Assembly (NCBI GenBank): GCA_017792365.1
Contig: CP051229.1
Location: 682,001 to 746,000 of the forward strand
Source: Hyphomonas sp.
Lineage (GTDB): Bacteria > Pseudomonadota > Alphaproteobacteria > Caulobacterales > Hyphomonadaceae
Direction of reading: 5' to 3'
Length of the DNA stretch: 64,000 nucleotides
Shown here: piece after piece, positions 31,109 to 41,566 of the stretch
How the letters are laid out: the number at the start of each line of letters is the position of its first letter
How positions within the stretch are numbered: position 1 is the stretch's first letter
Notes under the pieces: model-generated
Databases searched by the model: none
What the model was told of the DNA's origin: nothing
Seen by the model: only the letters and a program-made list of their open reading frames with translations
Program-made: the position numbers and the translations under genes

Positions 31109-31912
31109 GTGGCACTGCCCGAATTCAATATGCGCCAACTGCTGGAAGCTGGCGTTCACTTTGGTCACCAAGCACATCGCTGGAACCCCAAGATGAAGGG
31201 GTTCATCTTTGGCGAACGGTCGGGGATCCATATTCTCGATCTATCGCAGTCCGTTCCGCTGCTCCACCAGGCGCTGGTTCAGGTCCGCGAAGTCGCCTCG
31301 AAAGGCGGCCGTATCCTGTTCGTAGGCACCAAGCGCCAGGCCGCCGAGGCGGTCGCTGAGGCCGCTGGCCGCTGCGCACAATATTACATGAACGACCGCT
31401 GGCTGGGCGGCACCCTGACCAATTGGGAAACGGTGTCCAAATCGATCCGGCGCCTGAAGGAACTCGATGAGACCCTGTCGCGCGGCGACGCCACTGGCCT
31501 CACCAAGAAAGAGCTGCTCAAGCTCACGCGCGAGCAGGAAAAGCTCCAGCGAGTGCTCGGCGGCATCCGCAACATGGGCGCGCTGCCGAACCTCATGTTT
31601 GTGATCGACACCAACAAGGAAGCGATCGCGGTCAAGGAAGCCCGCAAGCTCGGGATTCCGGTTGTGGCCATCGTCGACACGAACTGCGACCCGGATGAAG
31701 TTGACTTCCCCATCCCCGGAAACGACGACGCCGCGCGCGCCATTCAGCTCTATTGCAACCTGATCGCAGACGCGGTTCTCGATGGTCTCGCTCAGTCGAG
31801 CGTTTCCGCTGGTACGGACCTTGGCGCTGAAGTCGAGGCGCCCGTCGAACCGGCTCTCGAAGGGACGGGCGAGGCAAGTGGCGAACAGGCTGCTGGCGGT
31901 GCTGCCAACTAG
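31109..31912 (+). CDS. rpsB: 30S ribosomal protein S2
   Basis: Small-subunit protein of 267 aa, starting at GTG 31109 about 8 bp after AAGGAG. The family core is intact: [16 protein letters not shown] at the start, [29 protein letters not shown], and [24 protein letters not shown] split across two strands. The last 40 residues are an acidic, Ala/Gly/Glu-rich tail, common in alphaproteobacterial S2. A strong promoter and structured leader precede it. Confidence 0.98.
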   Translation: MALPEFNMRQLLEAGVHFGHQAHRWNPKMKGFIFGERSGIHILDLSQSVPLLHQALVQVREVASKGGRILFVGTKRQAAEAVAEAAGRCAQYYMNDRWLGGTLTNWETVSKSIRRLKELDETLSRGDATGLTKKELLKLTREQEKLQRVLGGIRNMGALPNLMFVIDTNKEAIAVKEARKLGIPVVAIVDTNCDPDEVDFPIPGNDDAARAIQLYCNLIADAVLDGLAQSSVSAGTDLGAEVEAPVEPALEGTGEASGEQAAGGAAN

Positions 31913-32016
31913 GCTCCGCGCTCGCGATTAACACCGCGTTGTTCAGCGAGTGAAGGGTGACTCTGCCCGGACAGACGTGCTCGTTGATAACGCTGTCAAG
32001 GACAAAGGAACGCAAG

Positions 32017-32942
32017 ATGGCCGAGATCACCGCAGCGCTAGTCAAGGAACTTCGCGAGAAGACCGGCGCCGGCATGATGGACTGCAAGGCGCTCGCCGAT
32101 CCAATGGCGACATGGAAGCCGCCGTGGACTGGCTCAGGGCGAAAGGCCTGTCCAAGGCGGCTAAGAAGGCCGGCAGGACCGCTGCTGAAGGCACGGTGGG
32201 CGTCATGACGGATGCGAAGTCCGGCGCGATCGTTGAGGTCAACGCCGAGACCGACTTCGTCGCTCGCAACGAACTGTTCCAGAAGGCCGTCATGGCGACG
32301 ACAAAGATCGCGCTCAAGAACGACGGTGATTTCGAGAAGGTTATCGCGGCGCCCGCTCCCGATGGAGACGGCACGGTGAAGGACATGTTCGTCAATCTTG
32401 TCGCCAAGATCGGTGAAAACATGCAGCTGCGCCGCACTGCAGGCGTAAAGGTCGGCGAGGGCGTGGTTGCGCCATACATCCACAACGCTGCGGCTGACGG
32501 GATGGGCAAGATCGGCGTTCTGGTCGCGCTGGAATCGAGCGCCAAGTCGGATGACTTGCTCGATCTCGGCCGGAAGATCGCAATGCACGTCGCAGCAGCC
32601 CGTCCGCTCGCGGCCACGACTGCGGAACTCGACCCTCAGGTTGTCGAGAAGGAGCGGGTCATCCTGACTGAACAAGCCAAGGAATCCGGCAAGCCAGACA
32701 ACGTCGTCGAGAAGATGGTCGAGGGCCGTCTGCGCAAATTCTATCAGGAATCCGTCCTGGTCGAGCAGGCGTTCGTCATGGATCCCGACGTGACCGTTGG
32801 TAAGTTCATCGAGAACACCGCCAAGGAACTCGGCGCCCCGGTGACGCTCAAGGGCTTCATCAAGTTCGAGGTGGGCGAGGGCATCGAGAAGGAAGAGACC
32901 GATTTCGCCGCAGAAGTCGCAGCCTTCTCAAAAGCCGAGTAG
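32017..32942 (+). CDS. tsf: elongation factor Ts (frame broken near 32100)
   Basis: Guanine-nucleotide exchange factor for EF-Tu. The ATG at 32017 follows AAAGGAA and gives [19 protein letters not shown], then the frame is lost. The other frame continues from [19 protein letters not shown] through [13 protein letters not shown] to 32942. One added base at about 32100 joins them to about 308 aa. The UBA-like segment also reads DCKAL where the family has DCKKAL, so a whole AAG codon may be missing near 32086. The exchange core and C-terminal dimerisation regions are intact. Confidence 0.94.
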
Positions 32943-32975
32943 GCCTTTGCGCCGCCGCCGAATTCGAAGATAAGG

Positions 32976-33006
32976 GAACGGCCCGGCGGTGAACGTCGGG
33001 CCGTTC
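32976..33006. other. strong hairpin between tsf and pyrH
   Basis: A 13-bp stem (32976-32988 with 32994-33006; twelve Watson-Crick pairs and one G-U) around a GTGAA loop. There is no T-run after it, so it is not a classical terminator. It may stabilise the rpsB-tsf mRNA end, mark a processing point, or act as a partial terminator before pyrH. Confidence 0.55.
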
Positions 33007-33023
33007 GCCAAACAGGATAGCCG

Positions 33024-33773
33024 ATGAGTCCGCGCAACGACCTGAAATACAAGCGCATCCTCCTGAAAATCTCAGGAGAGGCCCTGATGGGGAAGCGCGA
33101 GTTCGGGATCGACGTCGACGCCTGTAACCGCCTGGCCAAGGAAATCGAAGACGCCCTGGAACTCGGGGTCGAGCTTTGCCTCGTGATCGGCGGGGGCAAC
33201 ATCTACCGCGGGATGACCGGCTCTGCCGCCGGCATGGAGCGCACCCAGGCGGACAATCTGGGAATGCTGGCGACGGTGATGAACGCGCTCGCCATGCAGA
33301 ACTCTCTGGAAAACCGCAATATCCCGACGCGGGTCCAGTCCGCCATCGTGATGCAGTCCGTCTGCGAGCCATACATCCGGCGCCGGGCGATCCGTCATAT
33401 GGAAAAAGGCCGGGTCGTGATCTTCGCGGCCGGTACCAGCAATCCCTTCTTCACGACGGATACCGCCGCCGCACTGCGCGCCGCCGAGATGAATTGCGAC
33501 GCCATGTTCAAGGGCACCCAGGTCGACGGCGTCTATACGGCCGACCCGAAAGTCGATCCCGGCGCAGAGCATATTCCGCACCTGAACTACATGTCTGTCC
33601 TGTCGAATGAGCTGAGGGTGATGGATGCGACCGCAATCAGCCTCATGAAAGACAACAATATACCGATTATCGTATTCCGGATTCACGAAGAGGGCTCGCT
33701 CGCGAACGCGATCGTCGGCGGCGGCAGGTATACGCTGATTGATGGCAGCGGACCCGTGCGGGGAGGAGACTAG
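33024..33773 (+). CDS. pyrH: uridylate kinase (UMP kinase)
   Basis: Hexameric amino-acid-kinase-fold enzyme that phosphorylates UMP to UDP. The 249 residues show [15 protein letters not shown] at the start, [11 protein letters not shown] near residue 53, and [16 protein letters not shown] and [14 protein letters not shown] later. The last about 10 residues (GSGPVRGGD) extend past the usual end. It lies in the conserved tsf-pyrH-frr order. Confidence 0.97.
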   Translation: MSPRNDLKYKRILLKISGEALMGKREFGIDVDACNRLAKEIEDALELGVELCLVIGGGNIYRGMTGSAAGMERTQADNLGMLATVMNALAMQNSLENRNIPTRVQSAIVMQSVCEPYIRRRAIRHMEKGRVVIFAAGTSNPFFTTDTAAALRAAEMNCDAMFKGTQVDGVYTADPKVDPGAEHIPHLNYMSVLSNELRVMDATAISLMKDNNIPIIVFRIHEEGSLANAIVGGGRYTLIDGSGPVRGGD

Positions 33774-33775
33774 CG

Positions 33776-34336
33776 ATGGCGGACGACTTCAATCTGAAGG
33801 AACTCGAGCGGCGGATGGATGGCGCCATCGCATCGCTCAAGACCGAGTTCACGGGCCTCAGAACGGGCCGCGCCTCAGTCCACCTTCTGGATACGGTGCA
33901 GGTGCCGGCCTACGGCTCAACCATGCCGCTCAACCAGGTCGCCTCGGTTAGCGCGCCCGAAGCCAGGATGCTGTCCGTCAGCGTCTGGGACAAGTCGATG
34001 GTGGGCGCGGTCGACAAGGCCATCCGGGAGTCTTCGCTGGGGCTGAACCCCGTGATGGACGGTCAGGTTCTCCGCATCCCCATCCCGCCGCTCAGTGAGG
34101 AGCGCCGCAAGGAACTCGCCAAGCTTGCCGGGAAGTTCGCCGAGAGTGCGCGCGTCGCTGTCCGAAACGTCCGGCGCGACGGCATGGACCAGCTCAAGAA
34201 GGCCGAGAAAGACGGCGACATCAACGAGGACGAACACAAGTCTTTGTCCAACGATGTCCAGAAACTGACGGACCAGATGGTGGCGTCCATCGACGAGGCC
34301 CTGAAATCCAAAGAAGAAGAGATTCTGCAGGTGTGA
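33776..34336 (+). CDS. frr: ribosome recycling factor
   Basis: Three-helix-bundle protein that, with EF-G, splits the post-termination ribosome. The 186 residues contain [36 protein letters not shown], the hinge region [19 protein letters not shown], and a C-terminal helix rich in Lys/Glu. It starts 2 bp after pyrH and overlaps uppS by 4 bp (GTGA). Confidence 0.97.
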   Translation: MADDFNLKELERRMDGAIASLKTEFTGLRTGRASVHLLDTVQVPAYGSTMPLNQVASVSAPEARMLSVSVWDKSMVGAVDKAIRESSLGLNPVMDGQVLRIPIPPLSEERRKELAKLAGKFAESARVAVRNVRRDGMDQLKKAEKDGDINEDEHKSLSNDVQKLTDQMVASIDEALKSKEEEILQV

Positions 34337-35085
34337 GCGCGTCCAGGCCCCAACAACCACCTGCTGATCTTGTCGCTTTGAATCCCGCGCCGAAGCATGT
34401 CGGCATCATCATGGATGGAAACGGCCGCTGGGCCGAGGCGAGGGGGCTGCCCCGAGCTGCAGGCCATCGCGCAGGCGTCGACGCGTTACGGCGCGTGGTT
34501 GATGCGTGCCCTGAATTCGGGATCGAACACCTGACAGTCTACTCGTTCTCCACGGAGAACTGGGCCCGCCCGACCGCCGAGATCAATGCGCTCTTCGACC
34601 TGCTTCGGCTGTTCGTGAACAGAGATCTCCGTCGGCTCCACGAAGCCGGCGTCAGGATCAGAATTCTCGGTTCGCGGACTGGGTTGTCGGACGACATTCT
34701 CGAACTCATAGACAAGTCGACGACCCTGACCGCGCAGAACAACCGCTTCCACCTGAATATTGCTTTCAACTACGGTGGTCGTACGGAACTGGTCACGGCC
34801 TTCCAGGCGCTCGCCCGCAGGGTTGAGGCTGGCGAGTTGTCAGCCGATGAGATCGACGAGACGACCATTTCGCAGGCGATATGGAGCGCCGGCACGCCAG
34901 ATCCCGACCTGATCATCCGGACAAGCGGCGAATTCCGCCTGAGCAACTTCCTGCTTTGGAGCAGCGCTTACTCTGAACTGGTCTTTCCGGATGCATGGTG
35001 GCCCGACTTCGACAGGGATCATCTGGCGGCCGCGCTCGCTAGCTATCAGGCACGTACGCGCAGGTTTGGCGGGCTCCAGAAGTAG
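34333..35085 (+). CDS. uppS: isoprenyl (undecaprenyl diphosphate) synthase
   Basis: Cis-prenyltransferase that makes the C55 lipid carrier for peptidoglycan. The 250 residues begin at GTG 34333 on the frr stop. [18 protein letters not shown] near residue 22 holds the catalytic Asp. [13 protein letters not shown] and, near the end, [18 protein letters not shown] are the family blocks. Confidence 0.96.
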   Translation: MSASRPQQPPADLVALNPAPKHVGIIMDGNGRWAEARGLPRAAGHRAGVDALRRVVDACPEFGIEHLTVYSFSTENWARPTAEINALFDLLRLFVNRDLRRLHEAGVRIRILGSRTGLSDDILELIDKSTTLTAQNNRFHLNIAFNYGGRTELVTAFQALARRVEAGELSADEIDETTISQAIWSAGTPDPDLIIRTSGEFRLSNFLLWSSAYSELVFPDAWWPDFDRDHLAAALASYQARTRRFGGLQK

Positions 35086-35105
35086 GCGGGAATGGCCGAT
35101 CAGAC

Positions 35106-35954
35106 ATGCTGATGCTGGGAGCTAGAGGCTCGGATAGTCGCGAGTTCATCATTCGTGTGCTGATGGCGCTTGTACTGGCGCCGCTGGGCGTCGGCTCGGT
35201 CGTGCTTGGCGGCTACGTACTGATGCTCGTCCTCGCGATCCTCGTGCTCGGCGCCGCCTTCGAGTGGACGCGGATGGCCGCGGGTGTCGAGAGAAAGCCG
35301 AACCCTCTCTATTTGTCGTTGAACCTGCTATGCGGGCTGGCCGCCCTCTGGTTTGCATCGAGCTCGTTTCTTTACACGCTTGCGATAATCGCCCTCGGCG
35401 CAGTTGTGGCGGCGGCGCTTTCCACCCTCGCAAAACGGGACCGGACCACCTGGGTATTCGGGACAGTCTACACCAGCCTGCCATTCGCCGCGTTTTTCTG
35501 GGTGAGAGACCACGCGCCCGGCGGTGAAATGCTTGCCATTGGTCTACTGGTTGTAGTCTGGACGACCGACATCGCCGCTTACTTCGCCGGTCGCGGCTTC
35601 GGTGGGCCGCTACTGTCTCCGCTGGACAGCCCGAACAAGACCTGGACGGGCGCGATCGGGGCTCTGATCTGCGCCTGTTTGGCGGGCGCCGCTGTTGCCC
35701 GCGCCATACAGGCGCCGGTAGAGTTCTGGGTTGTGGCCAGTGTCGTGATTTCTGTTGTCGCCCAATCCGGTGATCTCCTCGAATCCCGTCTGAAGCGGAA
35801 GTTCGGGGTCAAGGACACGTCCGGTTTCATCCCTGGCCACGGCGGCGTGCTCGACCGATTGGACGCCCTGATGGCCGCCTCGGCCGTGACGGCGATTGTT
35901 CTATGGAGTTTTCCACACTTGGCGCAGCTCCTCACCTCGCAGCAGCAAGCATGA
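35106..35954 (+). CDS. cdsA: phosphatidate cytidylyltransferase
   Basis: Integral-membrane enzyme forming CDP-diacylglycerol, the branch point of phospholipid synthesis. The 282 residues have about eight membrane segments. The family signature appears late: SRLKRKFGVKDTSGFIPGHGG followed by VLDRLDAL. SPNKTWTGAIGAL, about 60 residues earlier, is also typical. Its stop overlaps dxr by 4 bp. Confidence 0.95.
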   Translation: MLMLGARGSDSREFIIRVLMALVLAPLGVGSVVLGGYVLMLVLAILVLGAAFEWTRMAAGVERKPNPLYLSLNLLCGLAALWFASSSFLYTLAIIALGAVVAAALSTLAKRDRTTWVFGTVYTSLPFAAFFWVRDHAPGGEMLAIGLLVVVWTTDIAAYFAGRGFGGPLLSPLDSPNKTWTGAIGALICACLAGAAVARAIQAPVEFWVVASVVISVVAQSGDLLESRLKRKFGVKDTSGFIPGHGGVLDRLDALMAASAVTAIVLWSFPHLAQLLTSQQQA

Positions 35955-37143
35955 GCGCTTGCCGAAAGATATCCATCCTTGGCGCCACGGGTTCTGTCGG
36001 CCGTGCGGCTATTGATGTGATTGCTGGCGCGCGTGGCTCGGAAACGGAGTTCAGCGTCGTATCGGTCACGGCGAACGCCAATGTCGAGCTGCTTGCGAGT
36101 CAGGCGAAGCAGCTGGGCGCACAGTTTGCCGCCGTCGCTGACGAGCAGCTCTATGAAGATTTAAAGACCGCTCTGGGGGGAACAGGGATCGCTGTCGGCG
36201 CCGGGGCTACGGCGCTCGTCGAGGCGGCATCGGCAAACGCAGATTGCGTGGTGTCAGCGATCGTGGGGGTGGCCGGCCTTGAATCGACACTGGCCGCGGT
36301 CCAAAGCGGGGCGAATGTCGCGCTTGCCAACAAGGAGAGCATGGTCTGCGCTGGCCCGCTCCTCAAGGAAGCCGCGCGACGGAGCGGCGCGACGATTCTC
36401 CCGATCGATTCCGAGCACAACGCCATCTTTCAGGTGCTGGACCGGCCGGAGCGCGTCGAGAAGGTCACGTTGACGGCTTCGGGCGGCCCGTTCCGCACGC
36501 GAACGCTGGAGCAGATGAAGGCAGCTACGCCGGAAGAAGCGCTCCGCCATCCAAACTGGTCCATGGGCTCCAAGATCACCATCGATAGCGCGACGATGAT
36601 GAACAAGGGTCTGGAACTGATAGAGGCGGCCTACCTCTTTGATCTCAACGCGGATCAGCTCGAGGTGGTCATACATCCCAGCTCGATCGTCCATAGTCTG
36701 GTCAGTTATGATGACGGCTCTGTCCTGGCCCAGCTGGGGCAGCCCGACATGCGCATCCCGATCTCCTATGCGCTGGCATGGCCGAGCCGCATGCGGTTGC
36801 CGGACGTCCAGCGTCTTGATCTGGCGGCCATAGGATCGCTGGAGTTCTTCCCGCCAGACACGAAGCGGTTTCCTGCGCTGGCGCTCGCGCAGCAATGCCT
36901 CGAGCTGGGAGGAGCCTCTCCGGTCGTTCTGAATGCCAGCAACGAGGTCGCAGTGGACGCCTTCTTGCAGGGCCGCATTGGCTTCCTCGAAATCGCTGAC
37001 TGCGTAGAGGAAGCTCTGGAGACTCTGATTGCGCGGCCCGCAACGGAGAGGCAATGACACTAGCTGATGTCCTTGCTGTTGATCGCCAGACACGTGCGCG
37101 CACGGGCGAGCGGGTCTCCTCGCTGGCTTCTGTCGGCAACTAG
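35951..37143 (+). CDS. dxr: 1-deoxy-D-xylulose 5-phosphate reductoisomerase (frame broken near 37050)
   Basis: Second enzyme of the MEP isoprenoid pathway. The ATG at 35951 overlaps cdsA. The NADPH site ILGATGSVGRAAIDVI lies near residue 8, LANKESMVCAG near residue 125, the metal region LPIDSEHNAIFQ near residue 150, and KITIDSATMMNKGLELIEA is intact. The direct reading stops early at 37057. The typical tail (TLADVLAVDRQTR) is present one frame away. One added G at the GG of 37050-37051 extends the protein to 37143 and about 397 aa. rseP starts 5 bp later. Confidence 0.93.
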
Positions 37144-37148
37144 GCAAC

Positions 37149-38342
37149 ATGTTGATCGAGGGACTTCGCGTGATTGAGAAGATCATATCGGTTCTGGCTT
37201 CGCCGCTGTCCTACATCATCATTATTTCGGTGGTGATTACGGTTCACGAGCTCGGTCACTATCTGGTGGGCCGTTTCTTTGGGGCGGCCGTCGAGTCGTT
37301 CTCGCTCGGTTTCGGCAAATCTGTTGTCGAGACGACCGACAACCGGGGCACCCGTTGGCGGGTGAACTGGCTGCCCTTTGGCGGCTTCGTGAAGTTCGCC
37401 GGCGAGCTTCAGACCCCAAACGATGAAGCCGCTCCCAAAGGAGAAAACCAGCCAGCGGCTCTGACCGGTCTTCCCTATGGCCAGCTCAACCCGTGGAAAC
37501 GCCTGGCCGTCTCGCTGGGCGGACCAGCGGCCAACCTGGTGTTTGCGATCGTCATCTTCGCGGGCTTCGCCATGACGCTTGGCGTCCCGCAGTCCAGCGC
37601 TGTGCGGGTCACCGGTATCGCCCCCGAAATGCCGGCGGCGGCGGCCGGTTTCGAAGTGGGCGATGTTCTGCTGCGCGCGGGTGACCGTCCTGTAATGACG
37701 ACAAACGACATTCAGCGCGCGACCATGTTGAGTGCTGGTGAGCCGGTAAATTTCCTGGTTTCGCGAGGCGGGCGAGAAATCGAGTTGCAGGCGACCCCGC
37801 AGGAGACGGTCGAGCGCAACGAGGCCATGAAGATCACGGCCAAGGTTGGCAGGATAGGGCTGCAGGTCGCTTCTGCGGACATGGAGGTGAGACGCTACGA
37901 TCCGGCATCGGCACTCGCGTATGGCGTGCAGTCGGTCGGCAACACCGTGATGGACACGATCAATGTCCTGAGGCGGCTGGTCACCAAGTTCCAGGACATG
38001 GACAAGCTGAGCGGGCCATTCGGTATCTTCTATATCACTGACAACGTTACTGATTATCAGATGCAGCAGACCCAGATCGACCTGGGAGAGCGCATGATGA
38101 GGGTGACAATCAGCCTGATCGAGATCTCAGCCCTGCTGTCGATCGGCGTGGCAATCTTCAACTTGCTGCCGATTCCGGTGCTTGACGGGGGCGCCGCCAT
38201 CCTGTGTGTGGCGGAGGGTATCACTGGTAAGTCCGTGCCCGAAGCAGTACACCGCGTCGGGCTGACAATCGGACTTGCATGTTTGGTCAGCTTTGCGCTT
38301 GTAGTGACTTGGTATGACGTCGCCAGGTGGCTAGAGGGATAG
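37149..38342 (+). CDS. rseP: site-2 protease RseP (MmpA-type zinc metalloprotease)
   Basis: Intramembrane protease that cuts signalling proteins such as anti-sigma factors; the Caulobacter homologue is MmpA. The 397 residues carry the zinc motif HELGH at 33-37 in the first helix. A PDZ region follows (residues about 150-220, AAAAGFEVGDVLLRAGDRPV). The third zinc ligand region is NLLPIPVLDGG near residue 337. One PDZ domain is seen, not the two of E. coli RseP. It sits directly before bamA, as in many proteobacteria. Confidence 0.95.
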   Translation: MLIEGLRVIEKIISVLASPLSYIIIISVVITVHELGHYLVGRFFGAAVESFSLGFGKSVVETTDNRGTRWRVNWLPFGGFVKFAGELQTPNDEAAPKGENQPAALTGLPYGQLNPWKRLAVSLGGPAANLVFAIVIFAGFAMTLGVPQSSAVRVTGIAPEMPAAAAGFEVGDVLLRAGDRPVMTTNDIQRATMLSAGEPVNFLVSRGGREIELQATPQETVERNEAMKITAKVGRIGLQVASADMEVRRYDPASALAYGVQSVGNTVMDTINVLRRLVTKFQDMDKLSGPFGIFYITDNVTDYQMQQTQIDLGERMMRVTISLIEISALLSIGVAIFNLLPIPVLDGGAAILCVAEGITGKSVPEAVHRVGLTIGLACLVSFALVVTWYDVARWLEG

Positions 38343-38410
38343 GCAGCCACGAGGGGCGAGGGAATGGGCCGTCGGGCTGTTTCCGCAGGTTCGGAGCGTA
38401 AGGGATAGCG

Positions 38411-40944
38411 ATGCGTTCATTGTTTGCGAGCGCGCTGGCGATGACAGCGTCGGCCGGAGCGTTTGTCGCGATTTCCGACGTTATGCCTGGCGCAGCGGCG
38501 TTCGCTCAGCAGCCCGGAGACGTAATCGGCCGCATCGTGGTCGAGAATAATCAGCGGATCGAAGCTCGGACAGTTTTGTCCTACCTGCTGGTCCAACCCG
38601 GCGACCCCTATGATCCGGAACGCTTGGACCTGTCGCTCAAGGCGCTGTTCGCCACCGGCCTCTTTGCCGATGTCAGGTTCGACCAGCGCGGCGACGACCT
38701 CGTCGTCAGGGTCATCGAGAACCCCATCATCAATCAGGTCCTGTTCGAGGGAAACAACGCCGTCACGACAGAGCGGCTGGAGGAAGAGACCGAAGCTGAA
38801 CCTCGCGCGACCTTCACCCGTTCGCGTGTCGAACAGGACGTTCAACGCATTCTGGAAGTCTATCGCCGCGCCGGACGCTTCGCCGCTACTGTGTCGCCGC
38901 AATACAAGCCGCTTCCGCAGAACAGGGCGGACCTGATCTTCGTCATCGAAGAAGGCCCCAAGACCGGCATCCAGTCGATCAACTTCCTCGGCAACGAGGA
39001 GTTCTCGGACAGCAGGCTTCGGCGAGAGATTGCAACGAGGCAGTCGCGCTGGTGGCGCTTCTTCGAGCGCCGGGACAACTACAACCCCGGCCAGGTCGAG
39101 TACGACCGGGACTTGCTGCGCCAGTTCTACATGAACGAAGGCTATGCGGATTTCAGGACAGTTTCAGCGGTTGCCGAACTGACGCCCGATCGCAAGGACT
39201 TCTATCTCACCTTCCAGATCTCTGAAGGAGAGAAATACAATTTCGGCCAGATATCGGTTGAGACCGAACTGGAAAAACTGTCCGGTGAGCGTCTGGCGCT
39301 CGTCCTCCCGATGCAGGAAGGCGATCTGTTCCGAAGCCAGCTGATCGAAGACGCCATCGACACCATCACATTCGCGGCCGGAACGGCAGGCTACGCAAAC
39401 GTCGTCGTACAGCCCGTCGAAACGCGCGACTCCGAAGGCCGCACCATCGACATTCAGTTCGAGGTGGACGAGGGCCCAAGGGTATACATCGAGCGCATCA
39501 ACATCGCTGGAAACACCGAGACTCTCGACAGGGTGATCCGGAGAGAGATCCAGGTCGCCGAAGGCGACGCCTACAACCAGGTGCTGCTCGACTCTGCGCG
39601 CTCCCGCATCCGCGCGCTCGGCTTCTTCGACCCCGACACGGTCGAGATTACAGATGAGCCGGGCAGCGCGGACGACCGCTCGGTCGTCACCGTAAACGTC
39701 GAAGAGGCGCCAACCGGCGAGCTGTCCTTCTCGGCGGGCTTCTCATCTGCCGACGCCTTCCTTTTCAGCGCCGGCTATACCGAACGAAACTTCCGCGGGC
39801 GGGGGCAATTCCTCAGCGCGCGAATTCAGACAACATCGCGTCAGCAGGACATCGAGTTCCGCTTCACGGAGCCCAAGTTCCGCGACCGCAACCTCGCGGT
39901 CGGCGCGGACCTGTTCCTGACCCAGTCAGACTTCTTCCGGGAAGCGGGCTTCGAGAACTCCGTCGTCGGCGCAACGGGCCGTGTGTTCTTCCCGCTCTCC
40001 AACACCGACAACCTCGGTCTCCGCTACAGTCTGCGGAACGACAACCTGCAGCTCGACCCTGCGTTTACCGACTGCACGACCAGCGCGTTCTTCCGCTCCT
40101 CGCTGTGCGACCAGCAGGGGGATCGCATCACGTCCTCTATCGGTTACACTCTGGCTCTGAACCGCACGAACGACTACATCGAGCCAACGCGCGGATATGA
40201 CCTCTCGCTCAGCCAGGATTTCGCAGGCGTTGGCGGGGACGTCGAATACCTGAGAACGGAAGTGCGCGGCATCGTCTATCGCGGCCTGTGGCCAGACATT
40301 GTCGCAAGCGCCGCGATTGAGGCGGGCTACATTGAGAGCCTGAGCGACGAGAGCATCCGGATCAACAACAGGTTCTTCAAGGGCGGCACGTCTTTCAGGG
40401 GCTTCGACACTGCCGGTCTTGGCCCGCGTGAAGTCGAATACTTCCTCAGACGGAACAGATCGCTCTCGACCCCGGCGTCGCTCCGCCCGAGACCTCCATT
40501 CCAGTCCTGAACGCCGACGGCACCCAGGTCGAGCAGGATGGCAAGCTAGTCTACACCACGGCGCTAAGGGACGCTGACGGCAACGTGCTTCCGCCCGAGA
40601 TCCGCAAATTCAACGCTTTGGGCGGCAAACTATATGCAATTGGCACCTTGGACTTGAGCTTCCCCATCCCCTATGCTCCCGAGGAACTGGGGATCGATGG
40701 TGCCGTGTTCCTGGAGTTCGGCACAGTCGGTCTGCTGGATGAAATTGATAGCGAGCGAAGGGCCGAAAGACCCTTCAGCACCTTCCTGGTCGATGATTCG
40801 GCGAGCCTGCGCGCGGCCGCCGGCGTGTCGATCTTCTGGGATTCGCCTTTTGGACCGATCCGGTTCGACTTCTCGCAGGTACTTGCGCGGGAAGAGTATG
40901 ACCGGACAGAGAATTTCCGGTTTAGTACACAAACGAGGTTTTAG
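38411..40944 (+). CDS. bamA: outer membrane protein assembly factor BamA (frame broken near 40441)
   Basis: Omp85 protein that inserts beta-barrels into the outer membrane. A signal peptide (ends near AAFAQQ, residue about 36) is followed by POTRA domains; IGRIVVENNQRIEARTVLSYL begins the first. The barrel starts around residue 430, and the L6 motif SFRGFDTAG is present. The frame fails at 40441. One added C gives YLPQTEQIALDPGVAPPE, a long extracellular loop, then the last strands ending in Phe (TQTRF), the usual C-terminal signal. Restored length is about 844 aa. As written, the first frame lacks the final strands. Confidence 0.94.
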
Positions 40945-40945
40945 G

Positions 40946-41551
40946 ATGAAACTACGCGTTCTCGCCGTTTTCCTGGCTCTCGCACCGGCAGCACTTGCAA
41001 CCGCGGGCGCTGCACATGCCCAGACAAAGGTATTCGTCATCGATGAGGCGAAGATCCGTGACGGGAGCAAGATTGGCGCTGATATCAGGGCCAAGCTTGG
41101 CGCAATCGAGCAGGAAGGCATCGAAAAGCTGGGCCTGAAGTCACTGTCAGATCAGATCCAGGCCGAGCAGACCCGCCTCCAGCCCCAACTACAATCGATC
41201 GTTGGAGATGACGGATCGGTGGCGGTGGACTCCTTGGACTCCAACCCCACGCTGAAATCGCAGGTCGAGGCGCTGGGCCAGAAACAGATCGAGCTTCGCC
41301 AGAAGTCCAGCGTCTTGAGCCAGAACCTCGACCAGCAGCAAAGCGTCGCGATGGCGGCCTTCACCGCCGCCTTGGCCCCGGCAGTCAATCACGTCGCCGC
41401 TCAGGAAGGCGCCGATGTGGTGCTGAGCGTCGCCTCGACATGGTACGTGAAGGACACGGTCGATCTCAGCGCCAAAGTCATCCAGCGACTGGACGCCACG
41501 ACGCCGACACTCGCCTCTCTCGAGGCAGCGCTCCAACCGCCGGCCCAATAA
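40946..41551 (+). CDS. skp: OmpH/Skp-family periplasmic chaperone
   Basis: Periplasmic holdase for unfolded outer-membrane proteins. The ATG at 40946, 1 bp after bamA, gives 201 aa. A signal peptide (LRVLAVFLALAPAALATAG, cleavage near AHAQ) leads to a short beta strand (TKVFVIDEAKI), a long charged helical region (residues about 50-150) that would form the tentacle arms, and a closing strand with GADVVLSVASTWYV. Divergent in detail but consistent with OmpH in sequence and position between bamA and lpxD. Confidence 0.85.
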   Translation: MKLRVLAVFLALAPAALATAGAAHAQTKVFVIDEAKIRDGSKIGADIRAKLGAIEQEGIEKLGLKSLSDQIQAEQTRLQPQLQSIVGDDGSVAVDSLDSNPTLKSQVEALGQKQIELRQKSSVLSQNLDQQQSVAMAAFTAALAPAVNHVAAQEGADVVLSVASTWYVKDTVDLSAKVIQRLDATTPTLASLEAALQPPAQ

Positions 41552-41566
41552 AGCCGAACTGCTGCC

